Below, piece after piece: positions 9,774 through 18,409 of a DNA stretch of 40,627 nt. Origin of the DNA: Actinomycetales bacterium. GTDB lineage: Bacteria; Actinomycetota; Actinomycetes; Actinomycetales; Microbacteriaceae. The translations under genes were made by a program, and so were the position numbers. The notes beneath the pieces were generated by a model. That model was given only the letters and a program-made list of their open reading frames with translations. It was not told the DNA's origin and did no database searches. The stretch's first letter is position 1. Each line of letters opens with the position of its first letter. Where the stretch lies: positions 1 through 40,627 of the forward strand of contig JAATFA010000148.1 in the NCBI GenBank assembly GCA_015655445.1, in the 5' to 3' direction.

Positions 9774-11333
9774 ATGACCTCCACGGTCTCTGCGCCCGCG
9801 CGACCACGGCGGCTCGAGCTCGGCTCCTCTCGCGTCGCGCTCTCCGCCGTGCGCTGGCAGGCCGTGACGGGAGGACTGTTCGCCGCGGCCGTCTCCGCCG
9901 CCGGCTCGTGGATCCCGTCCTTCTGGGGCGACGAGGGTGCCTCCGTCATGTCCGCCGAGAGGAGCTGGCCCCAGCTGTTCGTCCTGCTCGGGCACGTGGA
10001 CGCCGTGCACGGCAGCTACTACGCACTTCTGCACGTGTGGATCCGGCTCTTCGGGGCGAGCGAGCTCTCGGCACGGACGCCGAGCGCGCTCGCGGTCGGC
10101 GCGGCCGCGGCGGGAGTCGTCGTGCTCGTGCGGCGTTTCGTATCCCCGCGCGTTGCGGGGATCTCGGTGCTGCTCTTCGCGGTCCTGCCGCGCGTGACCT
10201 ACATGGGCGAGGAGGCGCGATCGCAAGCGCTCTCGGCGGCCGCGGCCGTGTGGGCGACGGTCGCCTTCGTGCACGCGCTCGAGCGCGGGGGGCGGCGGGC
10301 CTGGCTCGGGTACGCCGTCGTCCTCGCCGCGGCCGACTACGTCTTCCTCTACACCGGTCTCGTCGCGGTCGCCCACGCGTGCGCACTGCTGCTGAGCGGC
10401 TCGCCCCGTCGCACACTCGCCCGATGGGCCGCCGCGACCGGCCTCGCCCTCGCGCTCTCTGCACCCCTCGTGTACTGGTCCTTCCGCGAGCGGAGCCAGG
10501 TCGCGTTCCTCGAGACGCTCGACGTCGCGGACCCGCAGACGATGCTCGTGAGCCCGTGGTTCGGGAGCATCCCGCTCGCGGTCCTCGGCTGGCCCGCCGT
10601 GGGGGTCGCCGGCTGGCGCATCCTGCGTGCCGTGCGATCGCGGAGCGAGCGGGGGCGTCGCGACGGCGGAGCCCGGGCCAGGCGAGCGGGGATCCCACCC
10701 GACCTCGGCACGCTCGCGCTCGCGGGCACGATCGTGCCGCCCGCGATCGTGCTGCTCGTCAACGTCGTGCACGCCGACTTCACCTCGCGCTACCTCTCCT
10801 TCTGCACGCCGTTCGTCGCGATCCTGCTCGCGCTCGCCGTCGCGGCGGTTCCCTCGCGCGCGCTTGCGGCCGCCCTCACGGCTGCGCTCGTGGGCACGTC
10901 CCTCGTGACGTACGCCGAGCAGCGCACTCCGTACGCCAAGGACGGCGGCTCGGACTGGTCGGCGGTCGCGAGCGAGGTCGGCGCGCACGGCAGGCCGGGC
11001 GACGCGGTCGTGTTCGACGAGCGCGTCAAGGCCGATCGACGTCCGCGCGTGGCCGAGCACCTCTATCCCGACGATTTCGCCGGCCTCCTCGACGTCACCC
11101 TGCGTACGCCGTACGAGCGGACGACGGGGCTGTGGGACCGCGTGCGGCCGCTGTCCGCCGCGCGCGCGGAGCTTGCCTCGGTGCCTCGCGTGTGGGTGCT
11201 CCGTGCGAAGCAGCACCCGCTCACGGCGAGCGACCCGCAGGAGCGGGAGCTGCGGCGGGACGGCTTCACGCCGGCGGCCGTCTTCCCCGTGCACCGCACC
11301 GTCATCTACGAGCTCACGAGAGGAACGCCATGA
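9774..11333 (+). CDS. GT39/PMT-like polytopic glycosyltransferase
   Basis: The 519-residue protein has about ten or more predicted membrane segments. A characteristic acidic motif follows the first one (WIPSFWGDEGAS), as in GT-C fold glycosyltransferases that use polyprenyl-phosphate sugars. A later VHGSYYALLHVW stretch also fits the family. It probably transfers mannose or a related sugar outside the membrane; the acceptor is unknown. ATG 9774 is chosen because the in-frame stretch back to the ATG at 9681 has many A/T third positions, unlike the coding sequence here. The stop overlaps the start of the next gene (ATGA), the presumed donor-sugar synthase. It begins 167 nt after tadBC and interrupts the tad locus. 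Confidence 0.86.
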   Translation: MTSTVSAPARPRRLELGSSRVALSAVRWQAVTGGLFAAAVSAAGSWIPSFWGDEGASVMSAERSWPQLFVLLGHVDAVHGSYYALLHVWIRLFGASELSARTPSALAVGAAAAGVVVLVRRFVSPRVAGISVLLFAVLPRVTYMGEEARSQALSAAAAVWATVAFVHALERGGRRAWLGYAVVLAAADYVFLYTGLVAVAHACALLLSGSPRRTLARWAAATGLALALSAPLVYWSFRERSQVAFLETLDVADPQTMLVSPWFGSIPLAVLGWPAVGVAGWRILRAVRSRSERGRRDGGARARRAGIPPDLGTLALAGTIVPPAIVLLVNVVHADFTSRYLSFCTPFVAILLALAVAAVPSRALAAALTAALVGTSLVTYAEQRTPYAKDGGSDWSAVASEVGAHGRPGDAVVFDERVKADRRPRVAEHLYPDDFAGLLDVTLRTPYERTTGLWDRVRPLSAARAELASVPRVWVLRAKQHPLTASDPQERELRRDGFTPAAVFPVHRTVIYELTRGTP

Positions 11334-12085
11334 CCGCGCTCGTCATCCTGCCCACCTACGACGAGCGGGACACGCTCGAGCAGACCGTCGGCGCGGTGCT
11401 CGCCGCGTGTCCGCGCGCGCACGTCCTCGTCGTCGACGACGCGTCGCCGGTCGGGACCGGCGCGGTCGCCGACGACCTCGCCGGCCGCGACGAGCGGATC
11501 TCCGTGCTGCACCGTCCGGGCAAGCAGGGCCTCGGCGCCGCCTACCTCGCGGGCTTCGCGTGGGCGCTCGACCGCTCCTTCGACGTCGTCGTCGAGATGG
11601 ACGCCGACGGATCCCACCCCGCCGTAGCGCTCCCAGCGCTGCTCGCCTCGCTCGCGCACGCCGACCTCGCGCTCGGCTCCCGCTGGACGCCGGGCGGCGG
11701 CACGGTGGGCTGGCCTCTGCGCCGTCGGGTCCTCTCGCGCGCCGGCTCGGGCTACGCGCGCCTCGCCCTCGGCCTGCCGGTGCGCGATGTCACCGGCGGG
11801 TTCCGTGCCTACCGCGCACGCCTGCTTCGCTCCCTCCTGGCGCATCCGGTCGCGAGCCAGGGCTACAGCTTCCAGATCGAGATGGTCATGCGCGCCGTCG
11901 ACCTCGGCGCGCGCGTCGTCGAGCTGCCGATCGTCTTCACGGACCGTCGTATCGGGCGCTCGAAGATGTCGGGCGGGATCATCCTCGAGGCGATGCTCCT
12001 TGTCACGCGCTGGGCGATCGCACGGCGCCTCCGCTCGGGTCCGCGCGCTCGCGCTCGCGCGCCGCGTCCGTTCCGGACGGTGTGA
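11330..12085 (+). CDS. Polyprenol monophosphomannose synthase (Dpm1/Ppm1-type GT2)
   Basis: The 251-residue cytoplasmic GT2 enzyme should make polyprenyl-phosphate mannose (or a similar sugar) from the nucleotide sugar. Motifs are ILPTYDERDTLEQTV at the N terminus, VVDDASPVGTG, the metal-binding EMDADGSHP (DxD), and the conserved VTGGFRAYR and SYGFQIE-like SQGYSFQIEM segments. It has no C-terminal membrane domain, so it is the short soluble type. AGAGGA precedes the ATG at good spacing, and the gene overlaps the GT-C glycosyltransferase by 4 nt. Together the two would form a donor-synthase plus transferase pair for extracytoplasmic glycosylation. The sugar identity is inferred. Confidence 0.9.
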   Translation: MTALVILPTYDERDTLEQTVGAVLAACPRAHVLVVDDASPVGTGAVADDLAGRDERISVLHRPGKQGLGAAYLAGFAWALDRSFDVVVEMDADGSHPAVALPALLASLAHADLALGSRWTPGGGTVGWPLRRRVLSRAGSGYARLALGLPVRDVTGGFRAYRARLLRSLLAHPVASQGYSFQIEMVMRAVDLGARVVELPIVFTDRRIGRSKMSGGIILEAMLLVTRWAIARRLRSGPRARARAPRPFRTV

Positions 12086-12191
12086 GACCGCGCGGCGGAG
12101 GGGAGTATCCGGCGGTGCGCACCGTGGTGCAGAGTGGTGGCGTGCGGAGCAGACGGTCCAGTGCTGGCCGGGGGCCGGGAAGCGGAAGGCG

Positions 12192-12875
12192 ATGACGATC
12201 CTCGTCGCGGAGGACGACCCGGTCATGGGGCGGTTGCTCGTGCGGGGCTTCCGCGCCGAGGGCCATGACGTGGAGTGGGTGTCGACGGGCGTCGACGCGC
12301 TCACCGCCCTCTCGCGAGCGGACGTGCGCCTCGCCGTCGTGGACGTCATGCTCCCGCTCATGACGGGCTTCGAGCTGTGCAGCCGCGCGCGGGCGACGGG
12401 TGTGAGCGTGCCGATCATCCTCCTCACCGCGCGCGACGCAGTGGAGGACCGCGTGTTCGGCCTCGACGCGGGTGCCGACGACTACCTCACGAAGCCGTTC
12501 GCGTTCGTCGAGCTCGCCGCGCGCGTCCGCGCCCTTCTGCGCCGAGACGTCTCCGCGGTCGGGCAGCTCGCCCTGGGGAGCGTGCAGCTCGACAGCCTCT
12601 CCCGCATCGTGAGGATCGGCGAGCACGAGCTCTCCCTGAGTCCCAAGGAGTTCGCCCTCCTGCGCGTGCTCATGCAGCGCGCGGGACGTCCGACCTCGCG
12701 CACGGAGATCCTCGAGCAGGTGTGGGGGAGCACCGAGCACATCGATCCCAACATCGTCGACCAGTACATCAGCTACGTGCGGCGGAAGCTCGAGCCCGCG
12801 CGCGACGTCGTCATCCGCACGCGGCGCGGCGTCGGCTACTCGATCGAGCTCGCCTCGGACGACGCGTCGGCGTGA
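12192..12875 (+). CDS. OmpR/PhoB-family response regulator
   Basis: The 227-residue protein has an N-terminal receiver domain with acidic pocket EDD (residues 7-9), phospho-acceptor Asp51 in VVDVMLP, Thr in LLTAR and Lys in LTKPF. A C-terminal winged-helix DNA-binding domain follows (LSLSPKEFALLRVL ... RRKLE ... RTRRGVGYSI). The ATG at 12192 has GGAAGG just upstream; the track's longer ORF overlaps the previous gene. The stop overlaps the GTG of the histidine kinase (GTGA). With the kinase it forms a two-component system inserted, together with the glycosyltransferases, between tadBC and the prepilin gene. Its targets cannot be read from the sequence. Confidence 0.94.
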   Translation: MTILVAEDDPVMGRLLVRGFRAEGHDVEWVSTGVDALTALSRADVRLAVVDVMLPLMTGFELCSRARATGVSVPIILLTARDAVEDRVFGLDAGADDYLTKPFAFVELAARVRALLRRDVSAVGQLALGSVQLDSLSRIVRIGEHELSLSPKEFALLRVLMQRAGRPTSRTEILEQVWGSTEHIDPNIVDQYISYVRRKLEPARDVVIRTRRGVGYSIELASDDASA

Positions 12876-14236
12876 AGCTCCTCGCCAACCTGCCGATCCG
12901 GTGGCGGATCACGCTCGGCTCCGTCGGGATCGCGATCGTCCTGCTCGCGCCGCTCGCCCTTCTCATCGACGCGCGCGTGCACGGCGTGCTGCGCTCGGCC
13001 AACGAGACCGTGCTCGAGGAGGTGACCGACCCGATCGTCGCCTCGATCGGCACGGGCGCGACGGCCTCGCTGCCGCAGGCGCGCGGCGAGCCCGGCGTCG
13101 TCGTCATCGACCCGTCGGGCCGCGTCGTGCTCCGCTCGATCCCGCGTGAGCTCGCAGGCCAGGTGCTGCGCGCCGGCACCCCCGCGCGCGACGAGACCCG
13201 GGACCTCACGGCTCGCGGCGACGAGTACATCGTGCTCGTGCGACCGGTCTCGACGGCGGACGGTACGTGGGTCGTCGCGGCAGCGCGCAGCGAGCGCTCG
13301 AGCGAGATCGTCTCCGAGCAGCTCGACGCGACGATCGCGATGGCGAGCGGGGTCCTCCTCGTGCTCGAGGCGGCCGCCGCGTGGCTGCTCTCCTCCGCCG
13401 CCCTGCGGCCCGTGCGCCGCATGCAGCGCCGTGCGGTCGCCCTCCGCGCCGAGGGCTCGGACGGACTGCTGCCCCTCGGGCCCGCGCGGGACGAGCTCAC
13501 GGACCTCGCGACGACCCTCAACGAGCTCATCGCCGAGCTGCGCGCCTCCGCCGAGCGCGAGCGCCAGATGGTCTCCGACGCGAGCCACGAGCTGCGCACC
13601 CCGCTCGCCGTGCTGCGGACGCAGCTCGAGCTGGCCCGCTTGAGCGCGGGGGATGCGACCGCGCTCCTCGCCGAGATCACCGCTGCCGAGGGGCACGTCG
13701 ACCGCCTCATCCGCCTCACCGACGACCTGCTCGCGCTCTCGCGCATCGCGACGGAGCCGCCGAGCCGCTCCCGGTGGGGCGAGCTCGTCGACGAGCTGCG
13801 CGACGCCGTGGATCGGTGGCGGCTCGTAGCCGCCTCCCGCGGCGTGCGGATCGAGTACGGCGACGGCGAGGAGGGATCGCCGGCGGGTTCGGTCGAGATC
13901 GGCCCGTGGGACTTCGCGCGGATCCTCGACAACCTCATCGGAAACGCGACGGCGGCCGTGCCGGACGGCGGCACGGTGCTCGTGCGGCTCGAGGACGCCC
14001 GCGACCGGTGGCGACTCCTCGTCGAGGACGACGGGCCGGGCATGCCGCCCGCCTTCGTGCCCGTCGCCTTCGACCGCTTCACCCGGCCCGACGTCGCGCG
14101 GAGCGCCGATCGCGGCGGGAGCGGGCTCGGGCTCTCGATCGTCGCCGCGCTCGCGCGCTCGGCGGGAGGATCGGCGCGCATCGACAACCGGCCGGGCGAG
14201 GGCGTCACGGTCGTCGTCGAGCTCCCCGTGCGCTGA
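12872..14236 (+). CDS. Membrane sensor histidine kinase
   Basis: The 454-residue protein has a short cytoplasmic tail, a first transmembrane helix (about residues 14-35), an extracytoplasmic sensor region of about 110 residues, a second helix (about 150-172), a HAMP linker, the HisKA dimerisation helix DASHELRTP with His239, and an HATPase domain with N box NLIGNA, DDGPGMPP and GSGLGLSIV. It would autophosphorylate and pass phosphate to the adjacent response regulator. It starts with GTG overlapping the regulator stop; the ORF-track start 199 codons earlier lies within the regulator. TCCTCCCCAG follows its stop codon closely. Confidence 0.94.
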   Translation: MKLLANLPIRWRITLGSVGIAIVLLAPLALLIDARVHGVLRSANETVLEEVTDPIVASIGTGATASLPQARGEPGVVVIDPSGRVVLRSIPRELAGQVLRAGTPARDETRDLTARGDEYIVLVRPVSTADGTWVVAAARSERSSEIVSEQLDATIAMASGVLLVLEAAAAWLLSSAALRPVRRMQRRAVALRAEGSDGLLPLGPARDELTDLATTLNELIAELRASAERERQMVSDASHELRTPLAVLRTQLELARLSAGDATALLAEITAAEGHVDRLIRLTDDLLALSRIATEPPSRSRWGELVDELRDAVDRWRLVAASRGVRIEYGDGEEGSPAGSVEIGPWDFARILDNLIGNATAAVPDGGTVLVRLEDARDRWRLLVEDDGPGMPPAFVPVAFDRFTRPDVARSADRGGSGLGLSIVAALARSAGGSARIDNRPGEGVTVVVELPVR

Positions 14237-14238
14237 GC

Positions 14239-14254
14239 GCTCCTCCCCAGGCGC
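14239..14254 (+). repeat. GCTCCTCCCCAGGCGC repeat, copy 1
   Basis: This 16-mer is repeated exactly at 19029-19044. Both copies lie two nt after a stop codon and upstream of the next same-strand gene. The core TCCTCCCCAG also occurs upstream of tadA. This copy precedes the prepilin gene by about 120 nt. Confidence 0.5.
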
Positions 14255-14361
14255 CGTTCGATGCGAGCGCTCCCCGGATGCGCAGGCGCGGCGGGGCGAG
14301 CGGCACCGGGTCGGGCAACCTGGTTCCAGCTCGTGCCGGCCCCTCTGTCGAAAGGACGACC

Positions 14362-14688
14362 GTGCGATCGCCGCGTACCTCTTTAACACCGCTCTCCTCC
14401 CCCACGCCGTCCGGTCGTTCGCTCGTGCCGCCCGCGGAATCCTCGACGGCGGCCTGCCCGCCCTCGTGGCGCGCGCGAAGCGCGGGACCGTCCGTCGTCC
14501 GCATGCGCGGCCCGCGATCGTCGGTCGTGCGGATGGCGGATGACGCGGGCGCCGCGACCGCGGAGTACGCGATCGTCATCATGGCCGCCGTAGCCTTCGC
14601 GGGCCTGCTCGTCGCGATCATGCGCAGCGACCAGGTGCGGCAGATCCTCACCGACCTCGTCCAGCGCGCTCTCACTTTCGCGGGATGA
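14362..14688 (+). CDS. Flp-type prepilin (DUF4244)
   Basis: The 108-residue product ends in a classic Flp/type IVb prepilin segment: DDAGAATAEY with Gly63 at the expected cleavage site, Glu at +5, and a following single hydrophobic helix (IVIMAAVAFAGLLVAIM). After processing a mature pilin of about 45 residues would be assembled by TadA and TadBC. The GTG start is chosen for the strong AAAGGA six nt upstream. It gives an unusually long, basic, Ser/Pro-rich leader of about 63 residues. In-frame ATGs at 14503 and 14533 would give normal-length leaders but have weak ribosome-binding sites. The stop overlaps the TadE-like gene start (ATGA). Confidence 0.87.
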   Translation: MRSPRTSLTPLSSPTPSGRSLVPPAESSTAACPPSWRARSAGPSVVRMRGPRSSVVRMADDAGAATAEYAIVIMAAVAFAGLLVAIMRSDQVRQILTDLVQRALTFAG

Positions 14689-15020
14689 GGCGCACGACGC
14701 ACGGCGAGCGTGGCAGCGTCGCCGCAGAGTTCGCGGTCGCCCTCCCCGCGGTCGGGCTCGTGCTCGCGCTCGGCCTCGGCGCCGTCGAGCTCGGCGCGCT
14801 CGACGTGCGCCTGCAGGACGCGGCCTCGCTCGCCGCGCGTGCGCTCGCACGCGGCGACGACCCGCCCGGGGCGGCGCTCCCCTCCGGAGCCGCGCTCACC
14901 CGCGCGGACGCCGACGGCCTCGTGTGCGCGACGGTCGTGGCGAGCGGCGGGGGCGCGTTCGCGGCGGTGCGCCTGTCGGCGCGCAGCTGCGCATGGGACG
15001 AGCGGGCGGCATCGACGTGA
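14685..15020 (+). CDS. TadE-like pilus protein
   Basis: The 111-residue protein begins with a short basic stretch and ERGSVAAEFAVALPAVGLVLALGLGAVEL, a TadE-type signal in which the AEF motif precedes one hydrophobic helix. A short extracytoplasmic domain with two cysteines follows (LVCATV and SCAWD). TadE-like minor pilins are processed and incorporated with the Tad apparatus. It overlaps both neighbours by 4 nt, so it belongs to a tightly coupled prepilin-TadE-TadG unit. Confidence 0.88.
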   Translation: MRRTTHGERGSVAAEFAVALPAVGLVLALGLGAVELGALDVRLQDAASLAARALARGDDPPGAALPSGAALTRADADGLVCATVVASGGGAFAAVRLSARSCAWDERAAST

Positions 15021-15685
15021 CCCGCTCGCTCCGGCGCCGTCCGCGACTGCCTCGCGCGTTCCTGGCTCGCGCGTTCCCGGCTCGTCCTGGTGGGACTCGT
15101 TCGGGCGGGACGCGTTCGGGCGGGATGCGTGCGCACGGAGCGGGCGCGCACTCGATCGGCGCCCGAGTGCGCGCGAGTCGTGCGCACTCGGGCGGCGCTC
15201 ACGGGAGGGGCGACGAGCTCGGCGCGGGGTCCGTGCTTGCCCTCGCGGTGTGCGGCGCCGTCGTCGCGCTCGCGATGGCGCTCGCGGCCGTCGGAGCGGT
15301 GCTCGTCGCCCAGCGCCGCGCGGCGGGCGCCGCCGATGCGGCCGCGCTCGCGGCGGCCGACGCCCTCGCGGGCTTCCTCTCCGACGAGCCGTGCGACGCC
15401 GCGTCGCGCGTCGCGCAAGGGAACGGGACGGTCCTCGACGCGTGCGTCGTCGACGGCCTCGTCGCGACCGTCCGCGTACGTGCCTCGTCCGGACCCGTGT
15501 CGCTCCGGGCGTCGGCGACCGCGGGGCCGCCGCCGGCTGGGTCGTCGATCGCGCGTGCGGCGAGCCCGGGGCGCGCGGCGTTCGCGCCCGGCTCCGCCCC
15601 GGGCGAAACATCGGGTCCCGGGGTCGGGAACTGTGTATGGTGTGGTCCGACGACAACGCCGTCCGCCATCCTTTTCCTCATCTAG
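15017..15685 (+). CDS. TadG-like / Rv3654c-family pilus protein with repeat-rich N terminus
   Basis: The 222-residue protein has the Rv3654c-type core GAGSVLALAVCGAVVALAMALAAVGAVLVAQRRAAGAADAAALAAAD shortened here as a hydrophobic helix followed by RAAGAADAAALAAAD and two cysteines (EPCDAA, LDACVV). Such proteins accompany Tad pili at the cell surface. About 70 low-complexity Arg/Ala/Gly/His residues precede the helix, encoded by tandem 15-nt repeats. A tail of about 50 residues after GPPP probably reads into the topA upstream region. The GTG start overlaps the TadE-like stop (GTGA), which supports it despite the odd N terminus. Confidence 0.82.
   Translation: MTRSLRRRPRLPRAFLARAFPARPGGTRSGGTRSGGMRAHGAGAHSIGARVRASRAHSGGAHGRGDELGAGSVLALAVCGAVVALAMALAAVGAVLVAQRRAAGAADAAALAAADALAGFLSDEPCDAASRVAQGNGTVLDACVVDGLVATVRVRASSGPVSLRASATAGPPPAGSSIARAASPGRAAFAPGSAPGETSGPGVGNCVWCGPTTTPSAILFLI
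15056..15190 (+). repeat. Short tandem and inverted repeats inside the TadG-like gene
   Basis: Two imperfect 15-nt tandem pairs are visible: CGCGCGTTCCTGGCT/CGCGCGTTCCCGGCT, then CTCGTTCGGGCGGGA/CGCGTTCGGGCGGGA. They are followed by GCGCACTCG (15146-15154), its inverted copy CGAGTGCGC (15164-15172), and a further direct copy at 15182-15190. The tandem pairs keep frame and encode RAFLA-RAFPA and GGTRSGGTRSGG. This suggests local slippage expansion. Confidence 0.75.
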
Positions 15686-15700
15686 TTCGGCAGGAGCACT

Positions 15701-18409
15701 GTGCCAGCCTCGAAGAAGCTCGTGATCGTCGAGTCGCCCGCCAAGGCGAAGACGATCGCGCAGTATCTGGGCAGCGACTATGAGGTACAGGCGTCGGTGG
15801 GCCACATCCGCGACCTCATCGACCCGAAGAACCTGCCTCCCGAGCTCAAGAAGGGCGCTCTCGGCAAGTTCTCCGTCGACGTCGACAACGGGTTCGAGCC
15901 CTACTACGTCGTCTCCGAGGCGAAGAAGCGCACGGTGAGCGAGCTCAAGAGCGCGCTCAAGGGAGCCGATGAGCTCTACCTCGCGACGGATGAGGACCGC
16001 GAGGGCGAGGCGATCGCGTGGCACCTGCTCGAGGTGCTCCAGCCCAAGGTCCCCGTGAAGCGCATGGTCTTCCATGAGATCACCAAGGAGGCGATCGAGC
16101 GGGCGCGGGAGAACACGCGGGACATCGACACCGCCCTCGTCGACGCGCAGGAGACGCGCCGCATCCTCGATCGCCTCTACGGCTACGAGGTCTCGCCCGT
16201 GCTGTGGCGCAAGGTCGGGCCGGGGCTCTCGGCCGGTCGCGTGCAGTCCGCGGCGACGCGCCTCGTCGTGGACCGCGAGCGGGAGCGGCTCGCGTTCGTC
16301 CCCGCGAGCTACTGGGACCTCGGCACGCAGCTGAGCCCGGTGGACGGCGAGCCCCAGCCCTTCGAGGCGCGGCTCGTGCGCCTGGACGGCACGCGCGTCG
16401 CCACGGGACGCGACTTCGACGACCGCGGCCGCCTCACCTCCGACGCCGTGACGCTCGACGAGCCGGCGGCCTCCGCCCTCGCCGCGGCGCTGCGCGATCC
16501 GGCGGCGCAGCTCGTCGTGCGGAGCGTCGAGTCGAAGCCGTACTCGCGCAAGCCCGCCGCGCCGTTCACGACCTCGACCCTGCAGCAGGAGGCGGCGCGC
16601 AAGCTGCGCTTCTCGGCCCGTCAGACGATGAGCCTCGCCCAGTCGCTGTACGAGAACGGCTACATCACGTACATGCGCACCGACTCGACGACGCTCTCCC
16701 AGCAGGCGCTCGACGCCGCGCGAAGCCAGGCGCGTGCCCTCTACGGCGCGGACAGCGTGCCGGAGAAGCCGCGGCAGTACGCGGGGCGCAGCAAGAACGC
16801 GCAGGAGGCGCACGAGGCGATCCGCCCGTCCGGCGAGGCCTTTCGCGCGCCCGCCGATCTGCGCGGTGCGCTCTCCGCCAACGAGTGGCGGCTCTACGAC
16901 CTCATCTGGAAGCGCACCGTCGCCTCCCAGATGGCGGACGCGAAGGGCTCGACCGCGACCGTGACGGTCGTCGCGACCGTTCCCGCGGCCATCGCCGGAT
17001 CGGCCGCCTCGGGCGGGACGACGCGCGAGCTCGAGTTCACCGCCTCGGGCACGGTCATCACCTTCCGCGGCTTCCTCGCCGCGTACGAGGAGAGCCGCGA
17101 CGAGGAGCGCAATGCCGGCGCGGAGCCGACCGAGGCGAAGCTCCCGCAGCTCGCCGAGGGCCAGGCGGTCGAGGTCATCGACGTCGAGCCGCGCGGCCAC
17201 GAGACGAGCCCGCCGCCGCGCTACACGGAGGCGAGCCTCGTCAAGACGCTCGAGGAGCTCGGCATCGGCCGACCCTCCACCTACGCGGGCATCATCTCGA
17301 CGATCATCGACCGCGGCTACGTGACGCAGCGCGGAACGGCCCTCGTGCCGAGCTGGATCGCGTTCAGCGTCGTCCGCCTGCTCGAGGACTTCTTCGGCGA
17401 CCTCGTGCAGTACGACTTCACGGCCGAGATGGAGAACGACCTCGACCGCATCGCGGAGGGCGATGCGGATCGCGTCGACTGGCTCACCGAGTTCTACTTC
17501 GGCAGCGACAAGCACCGCGGACTCCGCGACGTCATCGAGAACCTCGGCGACATCGACGCGCGCGAGATCAACTCCATCCACATCACCGACGACATCACCC
17601 TGCGCATCGGGCGCTACGGGCCCTACCTCGAGGCACCCAACCCGGAGGATGCGAGCACGCCGCGTCGCGTGAACATCCCGAGCGACCTCGCGCCGGACGA
17701 GCTCACGCCGCAGAAGGCGCGCGAGCTCGTGGACGCTCCCGTCGTCGGCGATCGCGTGCTCGGCGCGGACCCGGCCACCGGCAAGCGCATCGTCGTGAAG
17801 GACGGACGCTTCGGCCCGTACGTGACGGAGGTCGACCCGGAGACGGACGGCGCCGATCCGGAGCCCGCGAAGGGCAAGAGGGCCGAGAAGCCGCGGACTG
17901 CCTCGCTCTTCGCGTCGATGGACCCCGCGACGATCGACCTCGCGACCGCGCTCAAGCTCCTCTCCCTCCCGCGTGTGGTCGGCGTCGACCCGGACAGCGG
18001 CGAGGAGATCACGGCCCAGAACGGCCGGTACGGGCCCTACCTCAAGAAGGGATCCGACACGCGGTCCCTCGACAGCGAGGACCAGATCTTCGAGATCGAC
18101 CTCGCGGGGGCGCTCGAGCGCTTCGCGCAGCCGAAGTACGGCGCACGTCGTGCCTCGAGCGCGCTCAAGGAGTTCGACGCCGACCCCGTGAGCGGCAAGC
18201 CGATCCGGATCCGCGATGGCCGCTTCGGCCCGTACGTCACCGATGGCGAGACGAACGTGACGATCCCGCGAGGTGAGGATCCGCTCGCGATCGAGTTCGA
18301 TCGTGCGGTGCAGATGCTCGCCGAGAAGCGTGCGAAGGGCCCGTCCGCGCCCCGCACTCGCCGCACGGCGACGCGCCGGCCCGCCGCGAGCGCGAGCAAG
18401 AAGAAGTAG
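15701..18409 (+). CDS. topA: DNA topoisomerase I
   Basis: The 902-residue type IA topoisomerase relaxes negative supercoils. The TOPRIM domain opens the protein (KKLVIVESPAKAKTI ... ATDEDREGEAIAWH). The catalytic Tyr lies at about residue 324 in YITYMRTDST. The C-terminal third carries four repeat units marked by GRYGPYL or GRFGPYV, the zinc-free repeats of actinobacterial enzymes, and ends in a basic SASKKK tail. The GTG start has AGGAG about five nt upstream. The stop TAG overlaps the next start GTG by one base (TAGTG), coupling it to tmk. The length is normal for the family. Confidence 0.97.
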   Translation: MPASKKLVIVESPAKAKTIAQYLGSDYEVQASVGHIRDLIDPKNLPPELKKGALGKFSVDVDNGFEPYYVVSEAKKRTVSELKSALKGADELYLATDEDREGEAIAWHLLEVLQPKVPVKRMVFHEITKEAIERARENTRDIDTALVDAQETRRILDRLYGYEVSPVLWRKVGPGLSAGRVQSAATRLVVDRERERLAFVPASYWDLGTQLSPVDGEPQPFEARLVRLDGTRVATGRDFDDRGRLTSDAVTLDEPAASALAAALRDPAAQLVVRSVESKPYSRKPAAPFTTSTLQQEAARKLRFSARQTMSLAQSLYENGYITYMRTDSTTLSQQALDAARSQARALYGADSVPEKPRQYAGRSKNAQEAHEAIRPSGEAFRAPADLRGALSANEWRLYDLIWKRTVASQMADAKGSTATVTVVATVPAAIAGSAASGGTTRELEFTASGTVITFRGFLAAYEESRDEERNAGAEPTEAKLPQLAEGQAVEVIDVEPRGHETSPPPRYTEASLVKTLEELGIGRPSTYAGIISTIIDRGYVTQRGTALVPSWIAFSVVRLLEDFFGDLVQYDFTAEMENDLDRIAEGDADRVDWLTEFYFGSDKHRGLRDVIENLGDIDAREINSIHITDDITLRIGRYGPYLEAPNPEDASTPRRVNIPSDLAPDELTPQKARELVDAPVVGDRVLGADPATGKRIVVKDGRFGPYVTEVDPETDGADPEPAKGKRAEKPRTASLFASMDPATIDLATALKLLSLPRVVGVDPDSGEEITAQNGRYGPYLKKGSDTRSLDSEDQIFEIDLAGALERFAQPKYGARRASSALKEFDADPVSGKPIRIRDGRFGPYVTDGETNVTIPRGEDPLAIEFDRAVQMLAEKRAKGPSAPRTRRTATRRPAASASKKK

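Noticed and set aside
12110-12150. GTGCGCACC/GTGGTGCAGAGTGGTG repeats before the response regulator
   Set aside because: The repeats are short and imperfect and do not resemble a recognised tandem DNA-binding site.
15636-15641. TATGGT as a -10 for topA
   Set aside because: No -35-like hexamer lies at 16-19 nt upstream and it falls inside the predicted TadG-like tail; possible but unsupported.
14672-17581. 969-codon minus-strand ORF across topA and the tad genes
   Set aside because: Low-complexity Arg/Leu/Asp composition, no motifs, and it crosses several clear plus-strand genes.
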